Assembly (NCBI RefSeq): GCF_001426545.1
Contig: NZ_LMEZ01000004.1
Location: forward strand, 186,001 to 250,000
Direction: 5' to 3'
DNA length: 64,000 bases
DNA from: Mycobacterium sp. Root135
GTDB lineage: Bacteria > Actinomycetota > Actinomycetes > Mycobacteriales > Mycobacteriaceae
Positions 48,223-56,865 of this stretch are shown in pieces. The notes beneath the pieces are model-generated. The model searched no databases. It was not told the DNA's origin and saw nothing but the letters and a program-made list of their open reading frames with translations. The stretch's first letter is position 1, and each line of letters begins with the position of its first letter. Both the position numbers and the translations under genes were made by a program.

Positions 48223-48600
48223 TCAGTCTTTGCTTGGTCCGCGGTAGACGCATCCGGACGTACAAGTCTCGCGCACCTGAACAGCGGACATCATCGGCAG
48301 CGACGACGCCAGTTCGTTCCAGATCCAAGCGGCGAGGTGTTCGCTGGTCGGATTCTCGAGTCCATCGATCTCGTTGAGGTAGTAGTGATCCAGTCGACCA
48401 ATGACGGGCTTGCATGCATCCTTGACGTTGCCGAAGTCCATCACCCAACCAGACCGGTCCTCGATCGGGCCCTTCACGTGCACCTGAATTTGGTACGAGT
48501 GTCCATGCAGGCGGGAGCACTTGTGATCACTCGGCACGTTCGGAAGGCGGTGTGCGGCTTCAAATTTGAACTCGCAGAAAATTTCCATCACGTCGGTCAT
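48223..48600 (-). CDS. queD: 6-carboxytetrahydropterin synthase QueD
   Basis: A 125-residue QueD/PTPS-fold enzyme making 6-carboxy-5,6,7,8-tetrahydropterin. Zinc ligands H17 (EAAHRL), H32 and H34 (LHGHSY) and the catalytic C28 are visible, plus a later LDHYYLN. ATG 48600 overlaps the queE stop as ATGA. Length and motifs are normal. It is the second enzyme of preQ0 synthesis. Confidence 0.9.
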   Translation of the reverse strand: MTDVMEIFCEFKFEAAHRLPNVPSDHKCSRLHGHSYQIQVHVKGPIEDRSGWVMDFGNVKDACKPVIGRLDHYYLNEIDGLENPTSEHLAAWIWNELASSLPMMSAVQVRETCTSGCVYRGPSKD

Positions 48601-49232
48601 GGGATTCCTAAGAACTTGTGGGTTTGCAGATTCAGGCGCCACTTCGGCCGCATCAAGCAGTACTCCACCGCCGCGGCGGTGTTTTCACGGACAGCAGGGC
48701 CGTCCATCGGCGAAAGTCGAAACGACTTGAAATCGAGCTTCTCGAACTGAGACGGGTCACCGCCGTCCTGGGGATATACCAACTTCAATTCGTCACCTGC
48801 CGTGAGGACGAGAGGCGCCCCGATCTTTGGACTTACGCAGATCCAGTCGATCCCCTCCGGCGCAGGGCGAGTGCCATTCGTTTCGATCGCGACGTAGAAC
48901 CCCTCGTCGTGCAGTGCACTTACGAGCTCTGAGTCGAGCTGCAGGAGTGGCTCACCGCCCGTACAGACCACCATGCGATCGTCTCGACTAGCTTCCGGCC
49001 ACGTCCGACCAACGGCCTGAGCGAGTTCGACTGCGCTTCGAAAGTGCCCTCCCCCAACGCCATCAGTGCCGACGAAGTCGGTATCGCAGAACTGGCAAAC
49101 CGCTCGAGGGCGGTCACGTTCACGGCCCGTCCATAAGTTGCAACTCGCGAACCGGCAAAACACCGCCGGCCGGCCGGTGTGGTGCCCCTCACCCTGCAGG
49201 GTGTAGAAGATCTCCTTGACCGTGTAGGTCAT
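48597..49232 (-). CDS. queE: 7-carboxy-7-deazaguanine synthase QueE (radical SAM)
   Basis: A 211-residue radical SAM enzyme, third step to preQ0. The cluster cysteines follow the QueE spacing: C31-x14-C46-x2-C49 (ASCNLW ... VCQFCDTDF). YTLQGEGHHTGRPAVF at the N-terminus and CTGGEPLLQLD are typical. It overlaps queC (TAATG) and queD (ATGA), so stoichiometric translation is likely. Confidence 0.9.
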   Translation of the reverse strand: MTYTVKEIFYTLQGEGHHTGRPAVFCRFASCNLWTGRERDRPRAVCQFCDTDFVGTDGVGGGHFRSAVELAQAVGRTWPEASRDDRMVVCTGGEPLLQLDSELVSALHDEGFYVAIETNGTRPAPEGIDWICVSPKIGAPLVLTAGDELKLVYPQDGGDPSQFEKLDFKSFRLSPMDGPAVRENTAAAVEYCLMRPKWRLNLQTHKFLGIP

Positions 49233-49924
49233 TACGCAGCCTGGTAAGAAAGCGGATCAGGAAGGCCGGCTTCCTCGAATCCTTTCAGGCGAAGCAGGCA
49301 TGAGTCACATCGTCCGCATGGATGTCCCGCTAAGTTTGGGTCATAGCAAGACGAGGTCAGACCGTAGTCAACGCCCAATTGAATTCCAGCGCGGACGATG
49401 TCGGCCTTCGTCATGTCGATGAGAGGGGTATGGATCGTCAAACCGGCGCCGCCAACACCAGCCTTAGTCGCCAGGTCCGCCATAGCTTGGAACGCGGCAA
49501 TGTACTCAGGGCGGCAGTCCGGGTAACCCGAGTAATCGAGGGCGTTGACTCCCAAGAAGATGTCCTTCGCTCCCACCGTTTCCGCGTACGCAAGCGCGAA
49601 CGACAAGAAGATCGTATTCCGAGCCGGTACGTAGGTCGACGGAATGTCGTCATCGGTGAGGTCGCTGACTGCGTCGTGCTTCGGGACCTCGATGTCTGCC
49701 GTGAGTGCCGAACCACCGAAGACGCGGAGGTCGATATCGGCCACCACGTGCCGTGCTACGCATTGCGCCTCAGCAACCCGTTGCGCTGAGACGAGCTCCA
49801 CGGCGTGCCGCTGTCCGTAGCGGAAGGACAACGCGTAAGGGGTGAATCCGCGACTCTTGGCGATAGCCAAGACTGTCGTTGAGTCGAGCCCCCCACTAAG
49901 AAGAACTACTGCGGGTGTTTCCAT
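49232..49924 (-). CDS. queC: 7-cyano-7-deazaguanine synthase QueC
   Basis: A 230-residue PP-loop ATPase that makes preQ0 from carboxydeazaguanine and ammonia. [11 protein letters not shown] (9-19) is the PP-loop; C193, C203, C206 and C209 (CGRCDSC) form the zinc site near the C-terminus. ATG 49924 has GGGAGGA five nt upstream; an open frame reaching 50338 is antisense to the neighbouring gene and was discarded. It is the first gene of the leftward arm. Confidence 0.9.
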   Translation of the reverse strand: METPAVVLLSGGLDSTTVLAIAKSRGFTPYALSFRYGQRHAVELVSAQRVAEAQCVARHVVADIDLRVFGGSALTADIEVPKHDAVSDLTDDDIPSTYVPARNTIFLSFALAYAETVGAKDIFLGVNALDYSGYPDCRPEYIAAFQAMADLATKAGVGGAGLTIHTPLIDMTKADIVRAGIQLGVDYGLTSSCYDPNLAGHPCGRCDSCLLRLKGFEEAGLPDPLSYQAA

Positions 49925-50031
49925 GACATCCTCCCGACCCTGTGGGTGTGTGCGGCTATAGTAACCGAAACTACAGTCGCGAGCCGACACATCTAGTGTG
50001 TAGTTTCGAAACCCGACAGGGGAGGTGGAAC
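49925..50031. promoter_or_regulatory. Divergent dpd promoter region with perfect inverted repeat
   Basis: CGAAACTACA (49966-49975) and TGTAGTTTCG (49999-50008) are exact inverted copies around a 23-nt centre. Leftward, TACTAT on the minus strand (49963-49958) is a -10 candidate for queC; rightward, TAGTGT (49994-49999) is one for the dpdC/dpdB arm. Each arm touches a promoter element, so one repressor could control both operons. No obvious HTH regulator is encoded next to it. Confidence 0.5.
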
Positions 50032-50919
50032 ATGCACAAACTGACGATCGTAGTGAACTGCACGGACAGAAAATCGGCTGCTCCTGCACCTCGCCTTCGA
50101 GTCGGCTCTCTACCCCCAGGCGACAATGCGGCGCGGTTCGAGACATGGCACCAGCGTGTCGCCACCGCCGAACCGCAAGTCGCCTTAATCGACCTCTACC
50201 AAGGCGAGGCCTGGCAACAGGTGCGTGGACTTGCTGCCGACGCACGACGCGCCGGTTACACCGTGCAACTACTTGTGGCGTCGGCGGGCCTCGGCCTACG
50301 CGACGTATCCACACGCGCCCCGGCCTATGCCGCGACATTCTCTGCCGGACACGCCGATTCAGTGGCTTCGGGAACGCCTAACCTTCGGGACTGGTGGCAG
50401 CGTCTCGGTTCACTCGACTTCACCAAATCCCTATCGCAGGATTCGAACGATCGCGTCCTGGTCGTCCTCTCAGAGACATACGCCCGCTGTATGGACGACG
50501 ACCTCGTCTGCCTCGCACAACGCGGAGGCGACCTACTCTTGGTGGGTGGGGCTCGATCCATCGAGGGATTGCCTCGACTACCGTCCGACCGATCGCTGCG
50601 AGCCAATCTGGGCGGGACGGCGTCCAGTGTCACCATCCGGATGGCCCGCCGATGGCTGCAATGCCATAGCGGATCCGCCCTCCACGACGCGAAGGCGTTA
50701 GCCAAGTGGACAACGTGGGCTTCATCGGTCGCACTGGTTGAGAGGTACGACAGAGCACCCATGACGGACGCCGACATCAGCGCGCTAATTAAGCGGATCG
50801 TAGTCGACGACCCCGCCATCTCTGCGAGTCGCGCACTGCGCCTGCTCCGAGACGGCGGTATTGCCTGCGAGCAGAAGCGATTTGGCGATTTGTTCCGACG
50901 ACAGGCGGCACGTGGATGA
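50032..50919 (+). CDS. dpdC: Probable DpdC, preQ0-to-amide step in DNA
   Basis: A 295-residue protein opening [18 protein letters not shown], with [30 protein letters not shown] and AGHADSV following. The pattern recalls YaaA/DUF328 and related deazaguanine-linked proteins, in which an N-terminal Cys-x-x-x-Lys is common. Residues about 230-295 form a helical tail. ATG 50032 has GGGGAGGT upstream and overlaps dpdB (ATGA). In described systems DpdC is required to turn inserted preQ0 into 7-amido-7-deazaguanine. The name is inferred from position between queC and dpdB and from this resemblance. Confidence 0.5.
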   Translation: MHKLTIVVNCTDRKSAAPAPRLRVGSLPPGDNAARFETWHQRVATAEPQVALIDLYQGEAWQQVRGLAADARRAGYTVQLLVASAGLGLRDVSTRAPAYAATFSAGHADSVASGTPNLRDWWQRLGSLDFTKSLSQDSNDRVLVVLSETYARCMDDDLVCLAQRGGDLLLVGGARSIEGLPRLPSDRSLRANLGGTASSVTIRMARRWLQCHSGSALHDAKALAKWTTWASSVALVERYDRAPMTDADISALIKRIVVDDPAISASRALRLLRDGGIACEQKRFGDLFRRQAARG

Positions 50920-52058
50920 GCGATCAATCTGACCGGGTATTGGAACGGCGCGCATTGCGCATCGAGCAAAACTCCGAGATGCCCTTGTATCTGTTCGCAT
51001 TGGCCGCCGAAGAAGTCGACCTTGTTGCGGACGTCGCACGCATCTCCCGCGACGCGGCCGGCAAGCTTCTGGGATATCAACGGCCAGAACGACGTAGCCA
51101 TGTGAAGCAAATACTCGACTACCTCAACTCCGGGGAAGTCCTCTTTCCCAACGGCCTCATCCTCGCCTTGCCTGACACGGTGCGATTCCGGTCCAGCAGA
51201 GGGCCGACTACCACTGATGGTCTGGCAACTTCGGGCACGCTCGAGATTCCGATACCCAGCGACCCCGACGAACCGCGCCCGGCGTGGATCGTCGATGGAC
51301 AACAACGAAGTCTCGCGCTGGCCCGCACTTCTAACACCCGCCTGGCAGTTCCGGTGGCCGGATTCGTGGCCCCGAGCCTAGAACTGCAGCGAGATCAATT
51401 TCTTCGGGTCAATACTGTTGCTCCCTTGCCGTCGAATCTTGTCACTGAGCTTCTCCCCGAGGTGATTTCGGCCCCGTCGCCGCGCTTGTCACAACGCCGC
51501 ATGCCGTCTGCCTTGGTCGACATGCTGAACCGCGAACCTGATTCACCGTTCTTCGGATTGGTCAAGCGTGCATCAACCGACGTAGATGATCGACGCCAAA
51601 GTGTCGTGACGGATACGAGTCTTGTCGAGGCACTCAAGGAGTCCCTTGAATCGCCCTCCGGCGTGTTGTTCCCCTACCGCAACATGGCGACGGGTTCGAC
51701 CGACACTGACGGCATACGGCGCGTACTTCTGACCTACTGGAATGCCGTCCGCGACCTCTTCCCCGAGGCCTGGGGCAAGCCACCTACTAAGTCCAAGCTG
51801 ATGGGCGGGGTCGGAATACGAGCCATGAGTCGGCTCATGGATCGAGTGATGGTCCACATAGACGTCACTTCGCTGACAGCCGAAGCCGACACTAAGAGGG
51901 AGCTCTCGCGCATCGTTTCGAAGTGCCATTGGACTAGTGGCACATGGGAGGAACTTGGACTGCCATGGGACGAACTGCAGAACGTTTCTAAGCACATCTC
52001 CGCGCTATCAAACTATCTTGCACGGGCCTATGTGACTGCGCGTAAGGAACAGTCGTGA
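50916..52058 (+). CDS. dpdB: DpdB, DGQHR/DndB-like protein of the Dpd system
   Basis: A 380-residue protein with the DGQHR-family marks GYQRPERRSH (53-62) and WIVDGQQRSLAL (124-135). DpdB works with DpdA to insert preQ0 in DNA and resembles DndB of the phosphorothioate system. ATGA overlap with the dpdC candidate and GTGA overlap with dpdA bind it to the modification operon. A second related gene follows dpdA, so which one is the functional DpdB is not decided by sequence alone; this one directly upstream of dpdA is the better candidate. Confidence 0.78.
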   Translation: MSDQSDRVLERRALRIEQNSEMPLYLFALAAEEVDLVADVARISRDAAGKLLGYQRPERRSHVKQILDYLNSGEVLFPNGLILALPDTVRFRSSRGPTTTDGLATSGTLEIPIPSDPDEPRPAWIVDGQQRSLALARTSNTRLAVPVAGFVAPSLELQRDQFLRVNTVAPLPSNLVTELLPEVISAPSPRLSQRRMPSALVDMLNREPDSPFFGLVKRASTDVDDRRQSVVTDTSLVEALKESLESPSGVLFPYRNMATGSTDTDGIRRVLLTYWNAVRDLFPEAWGKPPTKSKLMGGVGIRAMSRLMDRVMVHIDVTSLTAEADTKRELSRIVSKCHWTSGTWEELGLPWDELQNVSKHISALSNYLARAYVTARKEQS

Positions 52059-53296
52059 AGTTCTACTTCCCTGACAGCCAAGATCAGGTTAGTCCGACGT
52101 ACGACTTCGTTCACGATGAGCACTCCCCATTGAGGGTGAGACAACGGGACGACAAATACGCCCACGAAGTCCTGACAGTGCCGGCCTACAACGGCATCCT
52201 GGTGTCAAAGGCGATCGTCGATGGTTCCATCAAGGGCGTGGGCAAGTACTCAATGCCCCAGCGACAACGTTTGTACCGACTCGGTGTCCGCGGGTTCTTT
52301 CGCCTTCCGTCGGATGTCCAAACCCTTGGCGACTGCGGGGCATTCAACTACGTCAACGAACCCGAACCGCCATACAACGTCAACGAAGTTCTCGACTTCT
52401 ACGAGCAGTGCGGGTTCGATGCCGGCGTTAGCATCGACCACATCATCCTTGGGTTCCGTCGGGATCTCAGCGATGCTCCCGACGAGTGGAAGGAGAGGCG
52501 CCGAATATCCCTCTCCCTCGCCGAGAAGTGCAAGGCGGCTGCTGACGAACGCGGGACAACGCTCAGACTCTATGGGGCCGCACAGGGTTGGGACCCCGCG
52601 AGTTACGCCGACAGCGTCCGTCAACTTCAAGACATGGGGTACGACCACATCGCACTTGGCGGGATGGTGCCGCTCAAGACCACCGACATCCTCGCCTGTC
52701 TACTAACCATCGACCGTATTCGGCTTCCGAGCACGCGCCTGCACCTTCTCGGTATCACTCGCATCGACGCAATGGCCGAGTTCGAGACACTCGGCGTGAG
52801 AAGCTTCGACAGCACGTCGTCTTTCCGCCAGTCGTTCATGGACGATCGGGACAACTACCACAGTTTGGAGAGAACATACGCCGCCATCAAAGTGCCCCAG
52901 GTCGACGGCAACGTGTCATTAAAGCGAGCCATTTTGTCCGGCCGAGTGTCACAGCGCGCAGCCATCGACGGCGAACGGATGAGTCTGCAGGCGTTGCGTG
53001 CATTCGATCGTGGCGATGCATCCCTCGACGAGACACTAGACGCTGTCATCGCGTACGAGAGCATCGTCGGTACCAAGAAGTCCTACCGAGAGCAGTACGC
53101 CGAGACGCTTCGGGCCTCCCCGTGGAAGCGGTGCGGATGCGGACTCTGTGAGAAGCACGGAATCGAGATGATTATCTTCCGTGCCAGTGAGCGCAACAAG
53201 CGGCGAGGCTTCCACAACCTGTCGGTCCTTGCAGAGAAGATGAAACGACTCCGCCCGTCGAAGACGGCCTTGCTTGAAAGGACATCGAGTGGCTGA
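52055..53296 (+). CDS. dpdA: DpdA, DNA guanine transglycosylase
   Basis: A 413-residue TGT-fold enzyme that swaps guanine in DNA for preQ0. TGT-type landmarks are LGDCGAFNYV (D93), VSIDHI (D128), YGAAQGW (Q177), ALGGMV, and RSFDSTSSF with nucleophile candidate D252. The zinc site C360-x-C362-x2-C365-x21-H387 is intact. The GTG start overlaps dpdB (GTGA). The sequence differs from tRNA TGT (QGG and DSGGFQ are altered), as expected for the DNA-acting subfamily. Confidence 0.9.
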   Translation: MKFYFPDSQDQVSPTYDFVHDEHSPLRVRQRDDKYAHEVLTVPAYNGILVSKAIVDGSIKGVGKYSMPQRQRLYRLGVRGFFRLPSDVQTLGDCGAFNYVNEPEPPYNVNEVLDFYEQCGFDAGVSIDHIILGFRRDLSDAPDEWKERRRISLSLAEKCKAAADERGTTLRLYGAAQGWDPASYADSVRQLQDMGYDHIALGGMVPLKTTDILACLLTIDRIRLPSTRLHLLGITRIDAMAEFETLGVRSFDSTSSFRQSFMDDRDNYHSLERTYAAIKVPQVDGNVSLKRAILSGRVSQRAAIDGERMSLQALRAFDRGDASLDETLDAVIAYESIVGTKKSYREQYAETLRASPWKRCGCGLCEKHGIEMIIFRASERNKRRGFHNLSVLAEKMKRLRPSKTALLERTSSG

Positions 53297-54389
53297 CCGC
53301 TACGAGATCAAAGTTCCCGCGCTGGAGGTTCGTCAAGGAGAGCGACGAATCTACTGCTTTGCGGTCGACGGCAAGCACCTCCTTGACTTCACCGCCGTCT
53401 CCCGAGTCAAGCGAAGCGACAACGGTGACCTCCACGGCTACCAACGCCCAGAAGTGATGAACCACATCCGGGCCATCCGGCGCTACATCGAGTCGCCAGA
53501 TGCCATGTTGCCGAACGCCGTCGTCCTGGCGTTCGACGAGAGAGTCCGCTTCCTTCCCGCACGTAAGTGCAGCCCTGTCGAGTACTCCGTGATGGGCGAA
53601 TTAGTAATTCCCGTGGACGAAGCGTTGGACGACGCGGACAAGCCGGCGTTGCTAGTCGACGGCCAGCAGCGGATCGCTGCCATCCGAGACGCGGATGTCG
53701 CCGAATTTCCTGTAGCAGCAGTCGCGTTCATTGCGGCCGGCACGGACGAACAGCGATCCCAGTTCATCCTGGTCAACAACACCAAGCCGTTGCCTAAGGG
53801 CCTCATCCACGAGCTTCTACCGGACGCGACTGGCCATCTACCACCCAAGTATGCGAGACGCCAGTTACCCGCTCAAGTCATGGTTCGACTTAATCACGAC
53901 TCTGACAGCCCGTTTCGTGGCGCAATTGCGACGCCGACATCGCCGGACGGCTACATCAAGGACAACAGCGTCCTCCGAATGATCGAGAACAGCCTCTACG
54001 ACGGGGCCCTCTACCAGTACCGCGATCCCGAAGACGGCACCGGCGACATCGAGCAGATGGTTCTGCATCTCAAGATATTCTGGAATCTCGTTGAGGCCAC
54101 CTGGCCCATCGAGTGGAAGATGATCCCGCGGAAGTCGCGATTGACCCATGGGGTCGGGATCCAATCAATGGGCTATGTAATGGATGCGCTCACTGAGGGT
54201 CGTGTGGCGGACGCGTTGCCGGAAGCACGACTCGACAACCACCTATTCGTCCTAGCCGACGTAACCGCGTGGTGTGCCGGTACTTGGGACCTGGGCCGAG
54301 ATGATCAGCGCCGTTGGAACGGCCTGCAAAACACGCCCAACGACATTAAACTGCTCACGAATCTGCTGCTGACAACGCTTCAGCAATAA
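53289..54389 (+). CDS. Second DGQHR-domain protein (DpdB paralogue)
   Basis: A 366-residue protein with the same layout as DpdB: GYQRPEVMNH (50-59) and LLVDGQQRIAA (121-131), then NNTKPLPKGLIHELLPD resembling NTVAPLPSNLVTELLPE in DpdB. GTG 53289 has GAAAGGA upstream and overlaps the dpdA stop by 8 nt. Having two related copies flanking dpdA suggests a heteromeric DpdB or division of labour (modification and regulation). Its stop lies 24 nt from the convergent HNH gene. Confidence 0.75.
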   Translation: MADRYEIKVPALEVRQGERRIYCFAVDGKHLLDFTAVSRVKRSDNGDLHGYQRPEVMNHIRAIRRYIESPDAMLPNAVVLAFDERVRFLPARKCSPVEYSVMGELVIPVDEALDDADKPALLVDGQQRIAAIRDADVAEFPVAAVAFIAAGTDEQRSQFILVNNTKPLPKGLIHELLPDATGHLPPKYARRQLPAQVMVRLNHDSDSPFRGAIATPTSPDGYIKDNSVLRMIENSLYDGALYQYRDPEDGTGDIEQMVLHLKIFWNLVEATWPIEWKMIPRKSRLTHGVGIQSMGYVMDALTEGRVADALPEARLDNHLFVLADVTAWCAGTWDLGRDDQRRWNGLQNTPNDIKLLTNLLLTTLQQ

Positions 54390-54413
54390 GTCTTTCCGGA
54401 CAACCTCCGGCGA

Positions 54414-55289
54414 CTAATCGAGCGATCTGAAATTACCCGACTCGCTTACACAGCCGTAACAAATAACATCTGCCGTCCAGGGCGTGAACCACTCGGAGGC
54501 GGGGCGTACTGTAAGTTCGGTTTCAACAGCACCACGCTCACATCGCTTACATCGCGACTCATTTACCACCATACAGGCATAGAAGATAGTTCTGTTCGGT
54601 CGGTAGCCACAGGAGAAGTAAAGGCTATATGCTCCGGCTAACAAGACAGAGAGCGCTTCCCAACCGTTGTGGAAAATTAGCTTCCCCTGATTACATAATT
54701 CACACAAAACTTGCAAATTAACCGAATCCGTTGACCCCCATCCCGCCCGGGGGACGACGTGGTCGATATGCATACCTGTAAACCATGACGTCTTAATAGG
54801 ATCGGCCGCGCGTTCCATGCGCATACGCTGACTGAGGGCGAGCCCACATTCATCCACAATTTTTCGCCTAGACTCGCTCATGTCGGTAGACGTGAAGTGA
54901 TAACCGCATGCCGTGCACCTCAGGTGGTTCCGACCCTCCTCCGCGAACCTCGCAAACACAGACCTCAGTACCGCGTCACTTACTGGCGCATACCGCGACC
55001 CCAAAGCCTGCCCGCGCACCAAGATGCGTTTCACCTGCGGCGCCAGGCGCAGTCTCGTTTCGGCATCGACTCCCATTTCGAGCAGTCTGGCGTCGATTCT
55101 GCGCAAACTTTCACCCGCGTAAATCGCCGGAAAATCGCGGATTGGCATGAAGCTCGCGTCAGTGGCCAGCTGACCAATGATCGCGCGGTCAATCAATGAG
55201 GAAATGCTGTCGTATATACCTGAGTAAGAGCGATCATCTACGACCTTGTTGAGCGCCGTCATTTGAGAACTAAGGCGATCCATGTCCAC
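54414..55289 (-). CDS. HNH endonuclease-like protein
   Basis: A 291-residue protein with a C-terminal HNH/zinc domain: CTACGYHF, MHIDHVVPRAGWGS, NLQVLCELCNQGK. Further CxxC pairs (CKRC, CYGC) lie near the end. The N-terminal 110 residues are helical and unrecognised. GTG 55289 is supported by GAGGG six nt upstream. It is 10 nt downstream of the third DGQHR gene, so they form an operon read leftward, and both are AT-richer than the dpd genes. Confidence 0.75.
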   Translation of the reverse strand: MDMDRLSSQMTALNKVVDDRSYSGIYDSISSLIDRAIIGQLATDASFMPIRDFPAIYAGESLRRIDARLLEMGVDAETRLRLAPQVKRILVRGQALGSRYAPVSDAVLRSVFARFAEEGRNHLRCTACGYHFTSTDMSESRRKIVDECGLALSQRMRMERAADPIKTSWFTGMHIDHVVPRAGWGSTDSVNLQVLCELCNQGKLIFHNGWEALSVLLAGAYSLYFSCGYRPNRTIFYACMVVNESRCKRCERGAVETELTVRPASEWFTPWTADVICYGCVSESGNFRSLD

Positions 55290-55299
55290 AGAGCGCCCT

Positions 55300-56865
55300 C
55301 TACTTATCAGGAGTGGTGAATATTTTGTTATTTTGGGCGCGATACTTTTTCAGCGGATCCTTGCTGTGCTTAAAGGCTTCTTCTAGTTCTTCATAAAGCG
55401 CCTGCTGGCCCGAGGAATCATCGAGGCTCGAAACCCATGGGTACTCGAACACCCGAACGGGAACCCCATCTTGCAGAAACCATGAGCGAACCATCTCAGC
55501 AAATTCTTCGGGCGTCCGTGGAATAGCGACCTTCTCGATGCTTTCGAGCAGTTTCTCGTCCGCGACTTCCTCACCCAACACATCGACCAGAGTCGCACGT
55601 GAAACTAGGACTCCCTCAACACGTGTGGCGGCCTGCGCCATGAATAGCTTTTGAAATAGTTTCAGCGTCACCGCCTTTGTCAGATTTGACTGTTTCTCAC
55701 TCCACAGGTCGAGTGACGCTTCCGCGTTGTACCACTCTTTCACCGCAGACCAGAAAGCGAACCAGTAGGGTCGCCAAAGTCCATCGGAATATGAATCCCA
55801 CTCCTGCCTGTCAGGAAAAGTTGGGCTGACAAACTTTTCGTAGAAGCTGTCGTCGGACCGCCACCCCTTGCTACCACTACCCCCATCTATTAACTGGCGG
55901 ATCGTCGCATCCGGAATAAAACCTTTAGCAATGCCTGGGGGATCGCCGTCGAGGTTGATCTTCACCATTCCATAGAACGGCGAGCCAACGTCCCTTGATG
56001 CGACAACCGCCGCGATACGTGGGTCTACTGACGCGCCGGCGGCCACCAGCTGTCGACGAATCAATGTCTGTTCAGAGGGAGTCAGTGAACTGCCGAAGAT
56101 GTCGGTAAGAAGAGACGAATCCACCTTTTTCGCCTTTTCGTTAATTACAACGAACTGGTAGATTTGTTCCATCCAAGGGCTGCTAGGAATCGCCACCACA
56201 GGCAAGAGGATTTCCGCATCCGCATTCGCCGCTCCAAATAATCGATGCTGGCCATCGACGATCAACGCGGGGCGGCATAACGCCTCGAGCGATTCGACCA
56301 GCTGTCGAACACTCGACTCCTCAATTTCATTCTTGTCGATGAAGTCCTGGGGATCGAGAAACGCCCACTGAATCTGACATAGCGACTCGAGCACATAGTT
56401 ATGGGCGAATGCGAGATCTGGCCAAGGCGGGCCTGATGATAGCACCGAAAGCTCATCGACAGTCAGCCTAGGCCGCATTCGATTCATAACAATACCAGCG
56501 CATGCCGCTAACTTGTCGGTCAGTGAGTCCTCGTCGCGAAACGGTCTGTCATAACTCAAAATAAGTTTGCCGTTGTCGATAATAGGATCGTCGAAAAGTG
56601 CCGCTGTAATCGCGTTCGGCCCAACGAGGTACTTACGCGGCTCGTCACTCCGGCGTTTCGAAGCCTGATTCCAGAATCCGATCACCTCTTGTTGGCGAGA
56701 CTCAGTGATCCAGCGCTGATAAAGCATACGCACACGCCATCCTTTTCGAGGGACGCCAGCCCATGACCACAGATCTGACGCACTTGCCGCGAACATCAGC
56801 AGCCTGTCATCGGGTTCCGAGGAACCGTACTGATGAAATTCGAGAACAGGAACCTCGAGGTGCAT
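55300..56865 (-). CDS. Third DGQHR-domain protein (large, DndB-like)
   Basis: A 521-residue protein with LIVDGQHRLFGAANAD (201-216), the exact DGQHR motif, and QFVVINEKAKKVDSSLL after it. The N-terminal 200 residues and the C-terminal 200 are extra compared with DpdB. ATG 56865 has AAGGAGAT upstream. It pairs with the HNH gene, separate from the dpd arms and with visibly lower GC. It may be a self-contained DGQHR-HNH defence unit or an accessory dpd part. Confidence 0.7.
   Translation of the reverse strand: MHLEVPVLEFHQYGSSEPDDRLLMFAASASDLWSWAGVPRKGWRVRMLYQRWITESRQQEVIGFWNQASKRRSDEPRKYLVGPNAITAALFDDPIIDNGKLILSYDRPFRDEDSLTDKLAACAGIVMNRMRPRLTVDELSVLSSGPPWPDLAFAHNYVLESLCQIQWAFLDPQDFIDKNEIEESSVRQLVESLEALCRPALIVDGQHRLFGAANADAEILLPVVAIPSSPWMEQIYQFVVINEKAKKVDSSLLTDIFGSSLTPSEQTLIRRQLVAAGASVDPRIAAVVASRDVGSPFYGMVKINLDGDPPGIAKGFIPDATIRQLIDGGSGSKGWRSDDSFYEKFVSPTFPDRQEWDSYSDGLWRPYWFAFWSAVKEWYNAEASLDLWSEKQSNLTKAVTLKLFQKLFMAQAATRVEGVLVSRATLVDVLGEEVADEKLLESIEKVAIPRTPEEFAEMVRSWFLQDGVPVRVFEYPWVSSLDDSSGQQALYEELEEAFKHSKDPLKKYRAQNNKIFTTPDK

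Noticed and set aside
49925-50031. preQ1-type riboswitch before queC
   Set aside because: The 107-nt divergent region has an inverted repeat with 23-nt centre but not the C-rich hairpin/A-tail pattern of a preQ1 aptamer.
49925-50338. Extended queC N-terminus up to 50338
   Set aside because: Arg-rich text antisense to the dpdC candidate; ATG 49924 has a strong ribosome binding site and begins at the PP-loop domain.
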